Below, one piece after another: positions 34,401 through 41,831 of a stretch of DNA of 64,000 nt. The notes under the pieces were generated by a model that saw only the letters and a list, made by a program, of their open reading frames with translations, was not told the DNA's origin and did not search any database. Source of the stretch: Trissonchulus latispiculum (lineage: Eukaryota; Nematoda; Enoplea; Enoplida; Ironidae). The stretch lies in the NCBI GenBank assembly GCA_030248195.1, contig JASAND010012982.1:31575-95574 (forward strand), in the 5' to 3' direction. A program made the position numbers and the translations under genes. Every line of letters begins with the position of its first letter. Within the stretch, counting starts at the first letter, position 1.

Positions 34401-36236
34401 GGACGGCATTTTACCGTAATCACTGATCATGCGCCTTTAAGATGGTTAATAAAGTATGGAAAACATCAAGAAGGTCGATTGGCTAGATGGGCTCTAACTC
34501 TACAAAGTTATGATTTTGATATTCAGTATAAGCCCGGACGTACTAATGCAGCTGCAGATTTTTTATCTCGATTACCAGGGTTTGTAGTAGCTAATTTGCA
34601 GGCAGTAAATTTACAATTTGCAACTGAACAGGCTGCCGACCCTGAAATTGGGCCTATGATTGGTTATTTTCGAGATGGTTCTTTACCTGATGATTTTGAA
34701 CATGCACGAAAAATTATTAGACAATCTCCACGATATTTGTGGAACGGAACACTCTTGTATCATCTGTATCCCAGGCAAGGAAAGCGGGAACAGACACTTT
34801 TTCAGCAGGTAGTAGTACCGATTACTTTGAGAGAATTTATTTTACGAGAATATCATGATAGTCCTTTAGGGGCTCACCAGAATTTTGAAAGAACCTATAT
34901 AAAAATTTTACCAAAATATTATTGGGATGGTATGTATGGAGATATTAAGAAATGGTGCGACGAGTGTGAATCGTGTGCAGGAAGAAAATCTGGCAAACTT
35001 GTTCGTGCGCCCATGGTTCCGATTCCGGTAGAAGGAGCCATGGACCGAATGGCTGTTGATATTTTGGGTCCACTCCCTATAACACCTTCTGGAAACAAAT
35101 ATATAGTGGTTTTTATGGATTATTTGACAAAATGGCCAGAAGCTTTTGCTATGTCGGACTCAAAAGCAGAAACAATTGCTAAACTTTTTGTAGAACAAAT
35201 TGTTTGTCGATTTGGTGCCCCGTCCGTACTTTTATCAGATCAGGGGACCCAATTTACTTCAAAATTGCTGGAAGAAGTTTGCCAGATTCTCAGCATTGAT
35301 CGCACGTTCACAACTCCATACCATCCTCAAACTGATGGTTTGGTCGAAAGATTTAACAGTACCATCTTAAAAATGTTAAGTATGTACGTAAATACTCGTC
35401 AGGGGGATTGGGACACTTATATACCCTACGTATTATTTGCGTACAGAGCTAGTAAACAGGAATCAACCCAATTGTCACCATGTTTGCTCATGCATGGTAG
35501 AGAACCAAATTTACCCATTGATGTGACACTAAATTTACCACGTTATCACTTTGACTTGGAAACTTTTAAAATTTATTTATTAACACGTATTCGTGAGGCT
35601 TGGGAATTTGCAAAAGAACATTTAGAGGAGGCTCAGGGGAGACAGAGCCGACTCTATGATCGAAAACGGTTTGACCCTGAATTTGCAGTTGGGGAACAAG
35701 TTTGGGTTCACAATCCCGCCGTGGGTAAAGGTAAAACTACAAAACTAGCACATTTATGGCATGGGCCGTTTACAATTATTAAAATTCGGTATCCAACGGC
35801 TACAGTTGAGCCAAGCCGGGGAAGGAATCGTAAACAACAAACTGTACACATAAATCGCTTAAAGAAGTATAGGGGGACGGCGGTTCCCCGTCTAGTTGAA
35901 AACCCGCGGGATTTAGAAATAGTGGAAGAGTTTGAGGACGAGTTGCCCTCAGAAGGCCAAGCCGGTGATAACGAGGTAAACCAAATACAAGAAAATACAG
36001 ATACAATAATTGAAAGTCAGGACAACCTAGAACCTAATATTACCCTAGAACCTACAGATATAGCTAACAATACCGAACCAATGGAGCTAAAAGCTCTACC
36101 ACACACACCTACTCCGGTTGGAGAGGAAAGAGACGTAACAGAATCCCACCCACCCGAAGGGGAAAGGCCGTATCCCTTACGGTCCCGTTTAGATCCGTGT
36201 CGTTTCTGGAAAATATATGAAGACCAGTTAGACTAA
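28470..36236 (+). CDS. Gag / glycoprotein-like / Pol polyprotein (2,588 aa)
   Basis: One uninterrupted frame. Residues 1-395 are Gag-like capsid sequence, then a CX2CX4HX4C zinc knuckle (Cys396-Cys409). Residues about 581-605 form a hydrophobic signal-like helix, followed by a Cys- and Trp-rich segment with N-glycosylation sequons, an RRPR furin-like site (862-865) and a membrane anchor near 1,145-1,168. Protease follows (DTGA, Asp1327), then RT with YIDD (1771-1774), RNase H (Asp1920) and integrase with an HHCC-type region and D2197, D2257, E2293 (DD35E) plus a GPF module. There is no stop or frameshift between Gag and Pol. An Env-type region normally lies after Pol, so its position between nucleocapsid and protease is odd. 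The virus family of the glycoprotein is not settled; the Cys/Trp pattern suggests a mononega-like glycoprotein, tentatively. No chromodomain is seen. All catalytic residues checked are present. Confidence 0.93.
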   Translation: MADGKGGFDDTNNSQPFPQNPDYDRLERHSKAIKTQAKMLEDMKDELATCTQRISELPDVTEFQDFSNLKDDFLAFKQSFFNTFNAATPSQKPVLVGPTETVSLPKDTLRPFSGKSDEQSIDDWFVVFKLVAIAQNWDDAKQLQVLPAYLRDFALDVYRNLDPSQKDTVEHLEAALTEQLKPAEYERLASMQLHSRTQKPRESVQDFAYAIQRLVQKAYPEMDSDAAMNLSFNSFINGLNPMYKTQLILQNPIDFRDAIKKARQIEALEGLTRPASKPVAAYSFPQTEKQQTNSEVEPLLTEMGKVVEAMKLQHSQAITQAKKFEQFQQYVNENLSELRNKMDQSFSSARNSGPIPAQNMMNSNSRNIDRRPQSQNRSNQPQLNRGRWTADGRPVCNFCSKPGHYAMSCPQKRQGGPPAGRSPNFSGPTRNYSQAGPSRTPAAPINRRTGYLQESPVTGSHLQTELTDITMTLKALQDGQQIIAKNQQNLQSAYVQVRQENEALFEQNRRLAQRVYDENETTPKMIGSIKIDSSSTQIAQSKIQTITTPRVKAKNKKVLGKPKDSVSAPNRAKCPFIQGNSYFSLLLFSVSILSIILAGSNFASAVPVPERPLLCQTKDGKALWQLPESVQCAVQKHVDEGVPLDTELALYKHNLIQYRTKAWRCKIVYQKVETFTYFFADENLKKEEKQDIPVHEQECENMHRWHTCRYGSLEKKGGLWQTTNKLDWYYPGGGINCCKWRVFEVYNCFVTEGVVYKRHHNDFMESSLGVTTHCDYARGGCALSDRSFLTWQIDQSEKCEFVPWKNVKGQMWGANWLSDDGTLALTYRNAYTAHDCRNKQVFISEQGVPFRILSQRQAPKLRRPRQVSENRIGRKEKVVKILDGWVKEHGIVTTDLLATMLQAIEFRLHKNIRFAFDQTMHSICSSMQNVIEILKADILANPTLAMRALLQRAEIFARAGGPVIEVWPCQEVDSTYKFLPMNDSTCTREIPVEFTVLNRSHMAYLDPVTNILHHSGRPIECEFANQVPLKLSNQTYLYHAFDGSVLPINGIPDLKAFDWNLSSPWNFEATIFHEIVMYNFSDLETSVSLNDLLGGVQFQQQILAELGVIGQIASNPKDAAKGMVSSIMNKGFFGFLTGYGISPFQIWVFLVCLYVTSCFLIIHCCPLPTSPMASFNLPELLPRLWTWIRGRSKRSTESEANPIFEALDLTPPARSVPTPTMPRPPTIIVTADSPRLYPRLSQAYENQYLLPRTAHTNEANSYVSSATFLRLPPPVPPELDLAEYLPRQALALPALPRSTSVINLTNGAGTVKIVIEIGGISVAALADTGAHATLIDCDIFEQVAEQTGVRLEPSDILATSVTGHALRVIGKVQMPVTIQSTTITHPVYVVDDFSYQCILGIDFLRRFGVVGFDFDKELLQLGPEKVLFRPMDTPILATLRKSPTVVRVGETMKIPPRSEVILVGEGQGLNTAMFEPNPNLMSKYGLCAARALVNCQIQEPTVPIRIMNVNFMSVTLYKNTKLGTLDSPAEIIEAPLAATNSGNETLKIFSVNMKSNLAAYKLPKSLEELKLDENDLTQEQTAKLLALLTSYADIFVESGGVTGYAKDFDHRILTGDAPPIKQLPYRIPVAQRGVVEEQIQGMMEQGIIRFSKSPWSSPVVLVKKKDGTWRFCVDFRKLNAITKKDVFPLPNITEILDSMSNSQYFSSLDLAQGYWQIPIRKEDREKTAFITHGGLFEFNVMPFGLCNAPATFQRLMEVTLAGLNWSICLVYIDDLIIFSASFDEHLHYLSQVFDRLRAAGLKIKTKKCQFLRAEIVFLGHIVSKHGVSPDPAKIEKLVALAPPKNVDELRCFLGLASYYRRFVQKFAEIASPLHRLLKKSEKYEWTEDCEKAFQELKKRLVSPPILCYPDFTRPFILKTDASLQGLGAVLAQELMDGERVVAFASRNLKSSEKNYSIVELESLAVVWAIKYFRTYLAGRHFTVITDHAPLRWLIKYGKHQEGRLARWALTLQSYDFDIQYKPGRTNAAADFLSRLPGFVVANLQAVNLQFATEQAADPEIGPMIGYFRDGSLPDDFEHARKIIRQSPRYLWNGTLLYHLYPRQGKREQTLFQQVVVPITLREFILREYHDSPLGAHQNFERTYIKILPKYYWDGMYGDIKKWCDECESCAGRKSGKLVRAPMVPIPVEGAMDRMAVDILGPLPITPSGNKYIVVFMDYLTKWPEAFAMSDSKAETIAKLFVEQIVCRFGAPSVLLSDQGTQFTSKLLEEVCQILSIDRTFTTPYHPQTDGLVERFNSTILKMLSMYVNTRQGDWDTYIPYVLFAYRASKQESTQLSPCLLMHGREPNLPIDVTLNLPRYHFDLETFKIYLLTRIREAWEFAKEHLEEAQGRQSRLYDRKRFDPEFAVGEQVWVHNPAVGKGKTTKLAHLWHGPFTIIKIRYPTATVEPSRGRNRKQQTVHINRLKKYRGTAVPRLVENPRDLEIVEEFEDELPSEGQAGDNEVNQIQENTDTIIESQDNLEPNITLEPTDIANNTEPMELKALPHTPTPVGEERDVTESHPPEGERPYPLRSRLDPCRFWKIYEDQLD

Positions 36237-36360
36237 GCTAGGACATTGTGTCGCAATTCAAAACGTTTGTAGCAGCATACATTGAGGCTTAAGTAGTTTT
36301 TTCCTAAAAATAGTTTCTTTTGTTTAGGCCTAATCCAAGTTGTTAAGAGCCACCGTATTC

Positions 36361-36459
36361 CTGGTATCTCCAAGGCCACGGTTGGAAAAACATTAGTTTT
36401 GGGCCTCATCATTGAAGTCTCAGCATTAGCTCAACAAGAATAGTAACCTAATTCCTCAG
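36361..36459 (+). promoter_or_regulatory. Repeated motif and 3' splice-site-like sequence before the first accessory gene
   Basis: CTGGTATCTCCAAGGCC at 36,361 repeats a leader motif. Downstream, TAACCTAATTCCTCAG ends at 36,459, eight bases before the ATG, and resembles a branch point plus splice acceptor. Confidence 0.45.
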
Positions 36460-36466
36460 TTCCAAA

Positions 36467-37564
36467 ATGCTTCGTGCTAAGAAAATTCGCTACGTTCGCC
36501 CAGGGCATGGAGTTTGGAACCTGCACCTACGCGTGGATGCACATCGACTAGAAACCGATGAGGGAACTTTGTGGACAGACCTAGAACCCCCTACTTCTAC
36601 AGAATTTGTAATTCGGTCATTAAACGACATAAAAACCGGTCATTTTGGTTTTCCCGGTAAACCAGCGAGCCTGGGTTGCTATTGTTCCCAGAAGCTGACC
36701 AGGTTGATAAGCCTCGTAGCCGAGCGTCTCCTAAGAGTACCAGAATCCTTTCAAGTTCGGATGATTCGAGAGGGCTGCGACAATTGCTATGCGGAAGGAA
36801 TCAGAATTCTGGAAACACGAACGTCTACCATTCTAGCAATTCCCGTCTTGATCTATCCACCGAGTTACGGCACTATGTGCGAGGTCATTTTCAGCCGAAG
36901 AAGGATGCGTGAGGAAAGGATTCGACCACTCATTAGGCAGATGGCAAGCGTTGTAGCCTATCTCCACGAAGCTAATCTTCATATAGGAGATCTGCGTTCG
37001 TCGTACTGGTTCTTCGTCGACCCGGAGAGAACACGGATCCAGTTAGGGAATTTGCAACATCTTCGTCTTATCGCCGGGGAAGATGATTTCTGCTGGGCCT
37101 ACAAAATGTGTCCGGCTTATGTAGCCCCAGAAATGATTTTGCATCCCCAGGGATTCCGTGGCAAACCGGCGGATGTGTGGAGCCTCGGTATCATGTTGTT
37201 TGGAATGATCACCGGGTACTACCCTTTCCATCATCCCTTGCCACGCCATCTCTTCAGCCGGATCGTACACGGCATTTATTCGAGACGTCTAGGACCCGTG
37301 CCGCCGGACCTAAGCTCTTTAGTTCGTTCAATCTTGGTTCGAAATCCGCAGCGGCGCCTCACTGCCCTGGAAATAGTTTTTCATCCGTGGTGTAGGAATC
37401 AGCCGAGCTCGCAGCACAGCGGCCGCGGAACAGAAGGCTCGGAATTTGGTTCGCCTGATCCTCCTAGGCGCGGCATTCGAATCCGTGCACAGGGCAAACG
37501 TCAAATTCGTGCCAACCGCAAAACGTGTCGTGTCTGGTCTTGGCGGTCACGAAAATTTGAATAA
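36467..37564 (+). CDS. Tribbles-like pseudokinase 1
   Basis: 365 aa, the size of animal Tribbles proteins. The C-lobe matches Tribbles closely: GDLRSSYWFF (174-183) replaces the usual HRDLK..N, DPERTR precedes LGNL (193-196) in place of DFG, then CPAYVAPE, PADVWSLGIMLFGMITGYYP, LFSRIVHG and the end motif HPW (306-308). Loss of DFG and of the catalytic-loop Asn predicts little or no phosphotransfer. Host Tribbles act as scaffolds that recruit COP1 ubiquitin ligase and bind MEK or C/EBP-type partners. The canonical C-terminal DQ.VP COP1 motif was not seen; the tail is short, basic and unlike host versions. Base composition is more GC-rich than gag-pol. Capture from a host gene is the likely origin. 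The initiator follows a splice acceptor-like sequence. Confidence 0.88.
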   Translation: MLRAKKIRYVRPGHGVWNLHLRVDAHRLETDEGTLWTDLEPPTSTEFVIRSLNDIKTGHFGFPGKPASLGCYCSQKLTRLISLVAERLLRVPESFQVRMIREGCDNCYAEGIRILETRTSTILAIPVLIYPPSYGTMCEVIFSRRRMREERIRPLIRQMASVVAYLHEANLHIGDLRSSYWFFVDPERTRIQLGNLQHLRLIAGEDDFCWAYKMCPAYVAPEMILHPQGFRGKPADVWSLGIMLFGMITGYYPFHHPLPRHLFSRIVHGIYSRRLGPVPPDLSSLVRSILVRNPQRRLTALEIVFHPWCRNQPSSQHSGRGTEGSEFGSPDPPRRGIRIRAQGKRQIRANRKTCRVWSWRSRKFE

Positions 37565-37702
37565 ACTTTCTTTTAGCTAGCCAGTTTTACCTGTTTTTAT
37601 TCTGTAGTCATTGTGGTAACTTAGTATTTTTTTTTGCAAGTCTTCTATAATAATTTTGATACGACTAGATGTATCAAAATAATAGGCAAATATTTACAAA
37701 GT

Positions 37703-37719
37703 TTTTCTTTCTGTTTTAG
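37703..37719 (+). promoter_or_regulatory. Strong 3' splice-site-like sequence
   Basis: GTTTTTCTTTCTGTTTTAG is a long pyrimidine tract ending in AG at 37,719, 45 bases before the ATG of the exonuclease-NADAR gene. It fits a spliced subgenomic mRNA. Confidence 0.6.
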
Positions 37720-37763
37720 CGAATTTGTATTTTATTATCGAAAGTATTTTTAAATTTTGCCAA

Positions 37764-39836
37764 ATGATTCATTTATCGACCAACCAAAGTTCTAAGGATG
37801 CGAAGGGACCAGTTTTGGGATTCAAACATAGGATCAGAGATCAGGCCAAAATCCCCATGCCACCTGGACATCCAGCCTGGGGTAAGGCTATCCTAAGACT
37901 GTCAAAACTGGGAGCTAAGCATCCAGTAATCATTTGGACGCAAACACAACATCAGAAGTATTTCCCTGAGATTCTGCAGAAAGCCATAGATAAGGTCTGG
38001 TGTTCCATCGATACGGAAGGACTAGACGCCGATAACACCAGCCACGGTTCCAATCACCTTAACCTATTGCAGTTGGCATTCTCCACCAAGGATGAGGACG
38101 TTTATGTCTACTGCGTAGGTTATCTAACCGCGTTCAACAAATCTCAGTTTCCTGCAGATCTCAAGATGTTTCTGCAGGTTCCGCCGTGCACTTTTGTGGC
38201 GAACGGGTCACCCTGTGATGCTCAACGATTCCAGGATACTTTCGGATTCACATTCAATTCCAGGGTAGACCTATCCACTCTGTTCAAGAGTTCCGGCCTA
38301 GCCCGAAAGTTTGATCTCCAACGGACCAGGGATCAAGGGATCAAGCTAGTCACCATGAACTCTTTGCTATTCGGTGAAACAGAGGCTAAGGATGAGGAAA
38401 TCCAGAAGTGCGGAGCCGACTTGCTTCCGACCAAAAAGCAGCTCCAATACGCGATTAGTGACGTGAAGTACCAGTACCAGGTGGCAGAAACCTGCCTCCA
38501 AGAACTGTGCCAAGGGAAACCTGAATCAGAATGGGTATCGGTACTTAAGGAGCTGCGCGAAAATAAACGACCAACTACGTTGGAAATCGGTACCGAGGCT
38601 CGGAAGCAGCGGAGACGGCGAACCTGGAAGCGGAAAGATCAGGAAAGCAGCGAAGAGGACGATCGCGATTACGATCAAAGCGAACTCATTCCGTCAAAGA
38701 GATTTATTTCCAGCCAGCCTGGAACCTCAACCACAACACCGCGCCCGCAGATTAAGAGTACGGTGAACGTTATTCGAACCGTAATCATGCCCAGGCGTAG
38801 ATCCGTGATAGCGCAGCCATTGCTGTTTAGGGAGCGTGCCTACAAATGCGCGGCGCCAAAAACTTTTCTAAAAAGAAGCGAGGCGCTGCCAATCGCTATT
38901 CGCGGATATGCTGCTACGTCGATAGGAACCCGGCGGCTATTCCAGGACTACGTGGACTATATGCGGCCTAAGGCATCGGGAAGCCATCCCTGCGCATTGT
39001 TTAGGGCCGTGGACTGCTTCATTCGAAGGCATGGATCTAATGGCGTTGCGGAATTGGTCGTTGAGCAAATAGGCCCTACCCAATGGAAAGCTACTCTTAG
39101 TCTAGGGCGAATTCCTATGTCGGCAACGGCGGAAGGTACTTCATCTCGCCCGGCGATGGAAGCAGTAGCTCGACGTTGGTTGCGGTTAGTCAACCCCACT
39201 GTTGGTCCGTTGATTCCGGTCTTGCCATCCAAACGAGGAGGAAGAAGCCGGAGAGAGGACTGGAAAAAGGTGTGGCAACACAACGGCCAGAGATATACGC
39301 CGATAATCGGACAGATGTGCGAATCTGTGGTACCAACCTATTTCCCGTCTGCTCATACCTGCGAAAGAAGAGTGTTCAACCGGGTAGACTACTTCGGCCA
39401 AAGGAGCCCCCTCAGTAATTTCTACCCGAGGAGCATCTCTGTTTGGGGCAAAATCTATACCGGCGTGGAGCAGTTCTACCAGTGGTCAAAGGCCATCTAC
39501 TTTGACGATAAGATTACGGCGGAACGAATCCTAAAAGCCACACAGCCATCGGAACAGAAAGCCTTGGGCCGTCTCGTCCGTGACTATGACGAAGCTGTTT
39601 GGAGAGAGGTGTCCTGCTACTATATGTACGTAGCACTTGCTGCTAAATTTCTGCAGCACCTGGATCTCCAACGATATCTCCTCGATACCGGCAACAGCTA
39701 CATAGTCGAGGCGAATCCGAAACATTCCTTCTGGGGAAGTGGATCTGCCATGGGTTCTCCTGAGCTCGGACCTGGAAATAACTGGATGGGACGACTTCTC
39801 GTCATTGTCCGCTCGCATCTGCGAGGCGAATTCTAA
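37764..39836 (+). CDS. DEDDy 3'-5' exonuclease + dsRBD-like + NADAR fusion protein
   Basis: 690 aa from the ATG at 37,764, chosen because it is the first ATG after the splice-acceptor-like site. Residues about 75-245 form an RNase D/WRN-type exonuclease: Exo I SIDTEG (Asp83, Glu85), a putative Exo II with FVANGSPCDAQRF, and Exo III YAISD (Tyr229, Asp233). A basic, acidic and Ser-rich linker follows with RRRRTWKRK, a likely nuclear signal. A dsRNA-binding-like region reads VVEQIGPTQWKATLSLG, then SSRPAMEAVARRWLRLV. The last 150 residues are a clear NADAR domain: YFGQRSPLSNFY, GVEQFYQW.KAIYF, ALGR, AAKFLQ, LLDTG, WGSG, NNWMGRLL. NADAR enzymes remove ADP-ribose from guanine bases or act on related N-glycosides. 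The combination suggests defence against dsRNA/small-RNA silencing and ADP-ribosylation (inference). I know of no family with this order. Confidence 0.88.
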   Translation: MIHLSTNQSSKDAKGPVLGFKHRIRDQAKIPMPPGHPAWGKAILRLSKLGAKHPVIIWTQTQHQKYFPEILQKAIDKVWCSIDTEGLDADNTSHGSNHLNLLQLAFSTKDEDVYVYCVGYLTAFNKSQFPADLKMFLQVPPCTFVANGSPCDAQRFQDTFGFTFNSRVDLSTLFKSSGLARKFDLQRTRDQGIKLVTMNSLLFGETEAKDEEIQKCGADLLPTKKQLQYAISDVKYQYQVAETCLQELCQGKPESEWVSVLKELRENKRPTTLEIGTEARKQRRRRTWKRKDQESSEEDDRDYDQSELIPSKRFISSQPGTSTTTPRPQIKSTVNVIRTVIMPRRRSVIAQPLLFRERAYKCAAPKTFLKRSEALPIAIRGYAATSIGTRRLFQDYVDYMRPKASGSHPCALFRAVDCFIRRHGSNGVAELVVEQIGPTQWKATLSLGRIPMSATAEGTSSRPAMEAVARRWLRLVNPTVGPLIPVLPSKRGGRSRREDWKKVWQHNGQRYTPIIGQMCESVVPTYFPSAHTCERRVFNRVDYFGQRSPLSNFYPRSISVWGKIYTGVEQFYQWSKAIYFDDKITAERILKATQPSEQKALGRLVRDYDEAVWREVSCYYMYVALAAKFLQHLDLQRYLLDTGNSYIVEANPKHSFWGSGSAMGSPELGPGNNWMGRLLVIVRSHLRGEF

Positions 39837-39917
39837 AGTAAGAAATTAACTTAGGGCTAATACAAAAAAACGAAAAGTATAATTAAAATTAATTACAAAA
39901 TGTGTAATTCTTTTAGG

Positions 39918-40724
39918 TGGTTGATTCGTCCCCAGTCTACCCCGTTCTTTTCTACAGAAATGCAACACCACCGCCACATAAATCCTTATGGGCGTTGGCA
40001 ACCGCTACAAAGACCAAAACGGAGCCTGTCAGCCCAAGGATTGCCAAATGAATTTTCTGCGATACCAGCTCCGCGTCGCAGAGCTAACAGTAGTAGTTTC
40101 CTAAACCTCCAAGACCCAATCCCAACGGAAGGGGTCTCTGAATCCCCCATGTATTGTGACTTTTACAGTTCTTTGAGTATTGGTGATAAAATATTTAGAG
40201 TGCCATTGGTTAATAGCTCCAGCAGCATAAAATATCAAAAATTTTCTTCACTCCCGAACTTGAATTCTAATTTGCATAGTGATTATGCTGGAACTATTAC
40301 TATAATTTTTGAAACCGAACCTATATCCCAGGCCGGTACGAGCTCAGCCACTAGTTACTCAACTTTTTCAAGTCTTGATTCACTACCATCCTTGCCACCG
40401 GTACCGGAATATTTGCAAAATGGGCATATAGGATGGGATGAGATGCATGAATTGAATGAAGCACTAGTGACTGAACTCGGCCTGCCTCCTTATTTTTTCT
40501 TTAGTGAAGGTTCTCCTGATGTTGTACCACTAATTGCGACTTCTAGTTCTGATGAATCCAGTTTGGATTCACGAGTCGATTTTGACTTTCGGATTGTGCG
40601 TCTAAATTCTTGCTCACAGTGGTCTTTACCTAATTTCTTTGCGCAAGTGCAGTACAGAACATTTGTTCCTAGGTTTTTGCCTCCGATTCGAAAGGCTAAT
40701 AGCCTTAGTTCACTAAATTTGTAA
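39918..40724 (+). CDS. Ser-rich accessory protein, unknown
   Basis: The open frame begins at 39,900, but ATTCTTTTAG at 39,908-39,917 looks like a splice acceptor, so the Met at 39,960 (254 aa) is the likelier start on a spliced mRNA. The protein is rich in Ser, Pro and Asn with no signal peptide or membrane helix. A short motif is repeated: RRRANSSSFLNL, KYQKFSSLPNLN and, at the very C-terminus, RKANSLSSLNL; the polyprotein has PRSTSVINL just before the protease. These look like phosphorylation, 14-3-3 or docking sites (inference). The middle has an acidic helix WDEMHELNEALVTELGLPPY. No family is recognised. Confidence 0.7.
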   Translation, partial: WLIRPQSTPFFSTEMQHHRHINPYGRWQPLQRPKRSLSAQGLPNEFSAIPAPRRRANSSSFLNLQDPIPTEGVSESPMYCDFYSSLSIGDKIFRVPLVNSSSSIKYQKFSSLPNLNSNLHSDYAGTITIIFETEPISQAGTSSATSYSTFSSLDSLPSLPPVPEYLQNGHIGWDEMHELNEALVTELGLPPYFFFSEGSPDVVPLIATSSSDESSLDSRVDFDFRIVRLNSCSQWSLPNFFAQVQYRTFVPRFLPPIRKANSLSSLNL

Positions 40725-40769
40725 TTTCTTGCTGTTAATCTTTTAGTCATTTTTCACAGTTTACTTGTA

Positions 40770-40842
40770 TACACTTTCAATTTTAGGGCCCCGCTAATCG
40801 GATTAAACCATGGCTCGACCTCAGAAGTGGAGTACGGCATGA
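40770..40842 (+). promoter_or_regulatory. Splice acceptor-like site and 10-codon uORF overlapping the next start
   Basis: CACTTTCAATTTTAG ends at 40,786. The first ATG (40,810, context ACCATGG) opens MARPQKWSTA, whose TGA (40,840-40,842) overlaps the ATG of the kinase frame (40,839) as ATGA. This arrangement is typical of stop-restart coupling. Confidence 0.55.
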
Positions 40843-41831
40843 TTTTTCAAGGGCCCTTCGAAATTCTGAGAACGAATGAAGCCATGGTTGCCCACTACAT
40901 GGCACTGCTCAAAAGACTTTCCCTGATCCTTTCCATGCCGAACGGTTGTGTAACTTCTTTTGATTTGAAAATGAAATTACTGGCGTATCCCAATTTTTGG
41001 TATAATGAAAGAGGTGAATCTTGTTCAGATCCAGAAAGTATGCGATTTGCAAAAACTGTGAAAATTGTGCGTACACCTAGTTTATATAATGAAATTTCTT
41101 TGCACGGACAAGTAGCTGAAGGGATCGCCAGAGAACGTTTTCGTCAAATCGTAGAGATGGTTACTATAGCTCATGTGCATGGAATTGCTTTTGTGGAAAT
41201 TAGTCTATCAAAATTTTTAATATATGCAGGAACTACTTCTGAAGTTATTAAAGCTAGAAATTTTCCACATTACCACCTGTTTGCTCCATTTGACTATGAT
41301 TGGGTAATGAGTGATAGGATTCTTCCGACTAATCCATTTTACCGAGCCCCTGAAACTTTTACAAACGAATTTTATCAGTTAACTAAAAGTGATGTTTGGA
41401 GCTTGGGAATTTTGTTATATACCATGCTCACTGGTAGATATCCATTCACTGGATATGATACTACCACTTTAGGAAATAGAATTTGCAGAGGTTATTTTTC
41501 TTATAACGAGTACGATGCCATAACCCCCATGGTACGTGAATTAATCGGAAGAATGCTATGCTTGAAACCCAAAGATCGACCAACCGCTTTTCAAGTGTTA
41601 CAGCATCCATGGGTCGATACAGTGACTTACCCGGTTTTGAAATTTTCTGATAGCTTGATGCTACCACCAAAAGTTTCTCAAACTTGGTGCAATAATTTAG
41701 TCTGGGCTTATGTTGGTCCAGCGAAAGCAACAAAAACGGTTTCAGATATTTCTACCCAAACTGAGTTTCAACTGGAAATTGATCCCAGTATTCGAAAACG
41801 GCTTAAAACTGCTTCAAAATTTTGGAAATGA
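40839..41831 (+). CDS. Tribbles-like pseudokinase 2
   Basis: 330 aa from the ATG at 40,839. The C-lobe is kinase-like: RAPE (169-172), SDVWSLGILLYTMLTGRYPF, LIGRMLCLKPKDRPTAFQVL and HPW (256-258). The catalytic loop reads VEISLSKFLIY with neither HRD nor its Asp, and no DFG is found, so it is more degenerate than pseudokinase 1. YTMLTGRYPF and HPW match Tribbles best among kinases. The two probably derive from one captured gene by duplication and divergence, or from two captures. Codon use is AT-rich like gag-pol, unlike the GC-richer first copy. A frameshift near the start may have separated the MARPQKWSTA leader; otherwise that leader is a uORF. No obvious COP1-binding tail is seen. Confidence 0.8.
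   Translation: MIFQGPFEILRTNEAMVAHYMALLKRLSLILSMPNGCVTSFDLKMKLLAYPNFWYNERGESCSDPESMRFAKTVKIVRTPSLYNEISLHGQVAEGIARERFRQIVEMVTIAHVHGIAFVEISLSKFLIYAGTTSEVIKARNFPHYHLFAPFDYDWVMSDRILPTNPFYRAPETFTNEFYQLTKSDVWSLGILLYTMLTGRYPFTGYDTTTLGNRICRGYFSYNEYDAITPMVRELIGRMLCLKPKDRPTAFQVLQHPWVDTVTYPVLKFSDSLMLPPKVSQTWCNNLVWAYVGPAKATKTVSDISTQTEFQLEIDPSIRKRLKTASKFWK

Noticed and set aside
36467..37564. Active Ser/Thr kinase
   Set aside because: DFG is replaced by LGNL and the catalytic-loop Asn is missing; the pattern is Tribbles-like.
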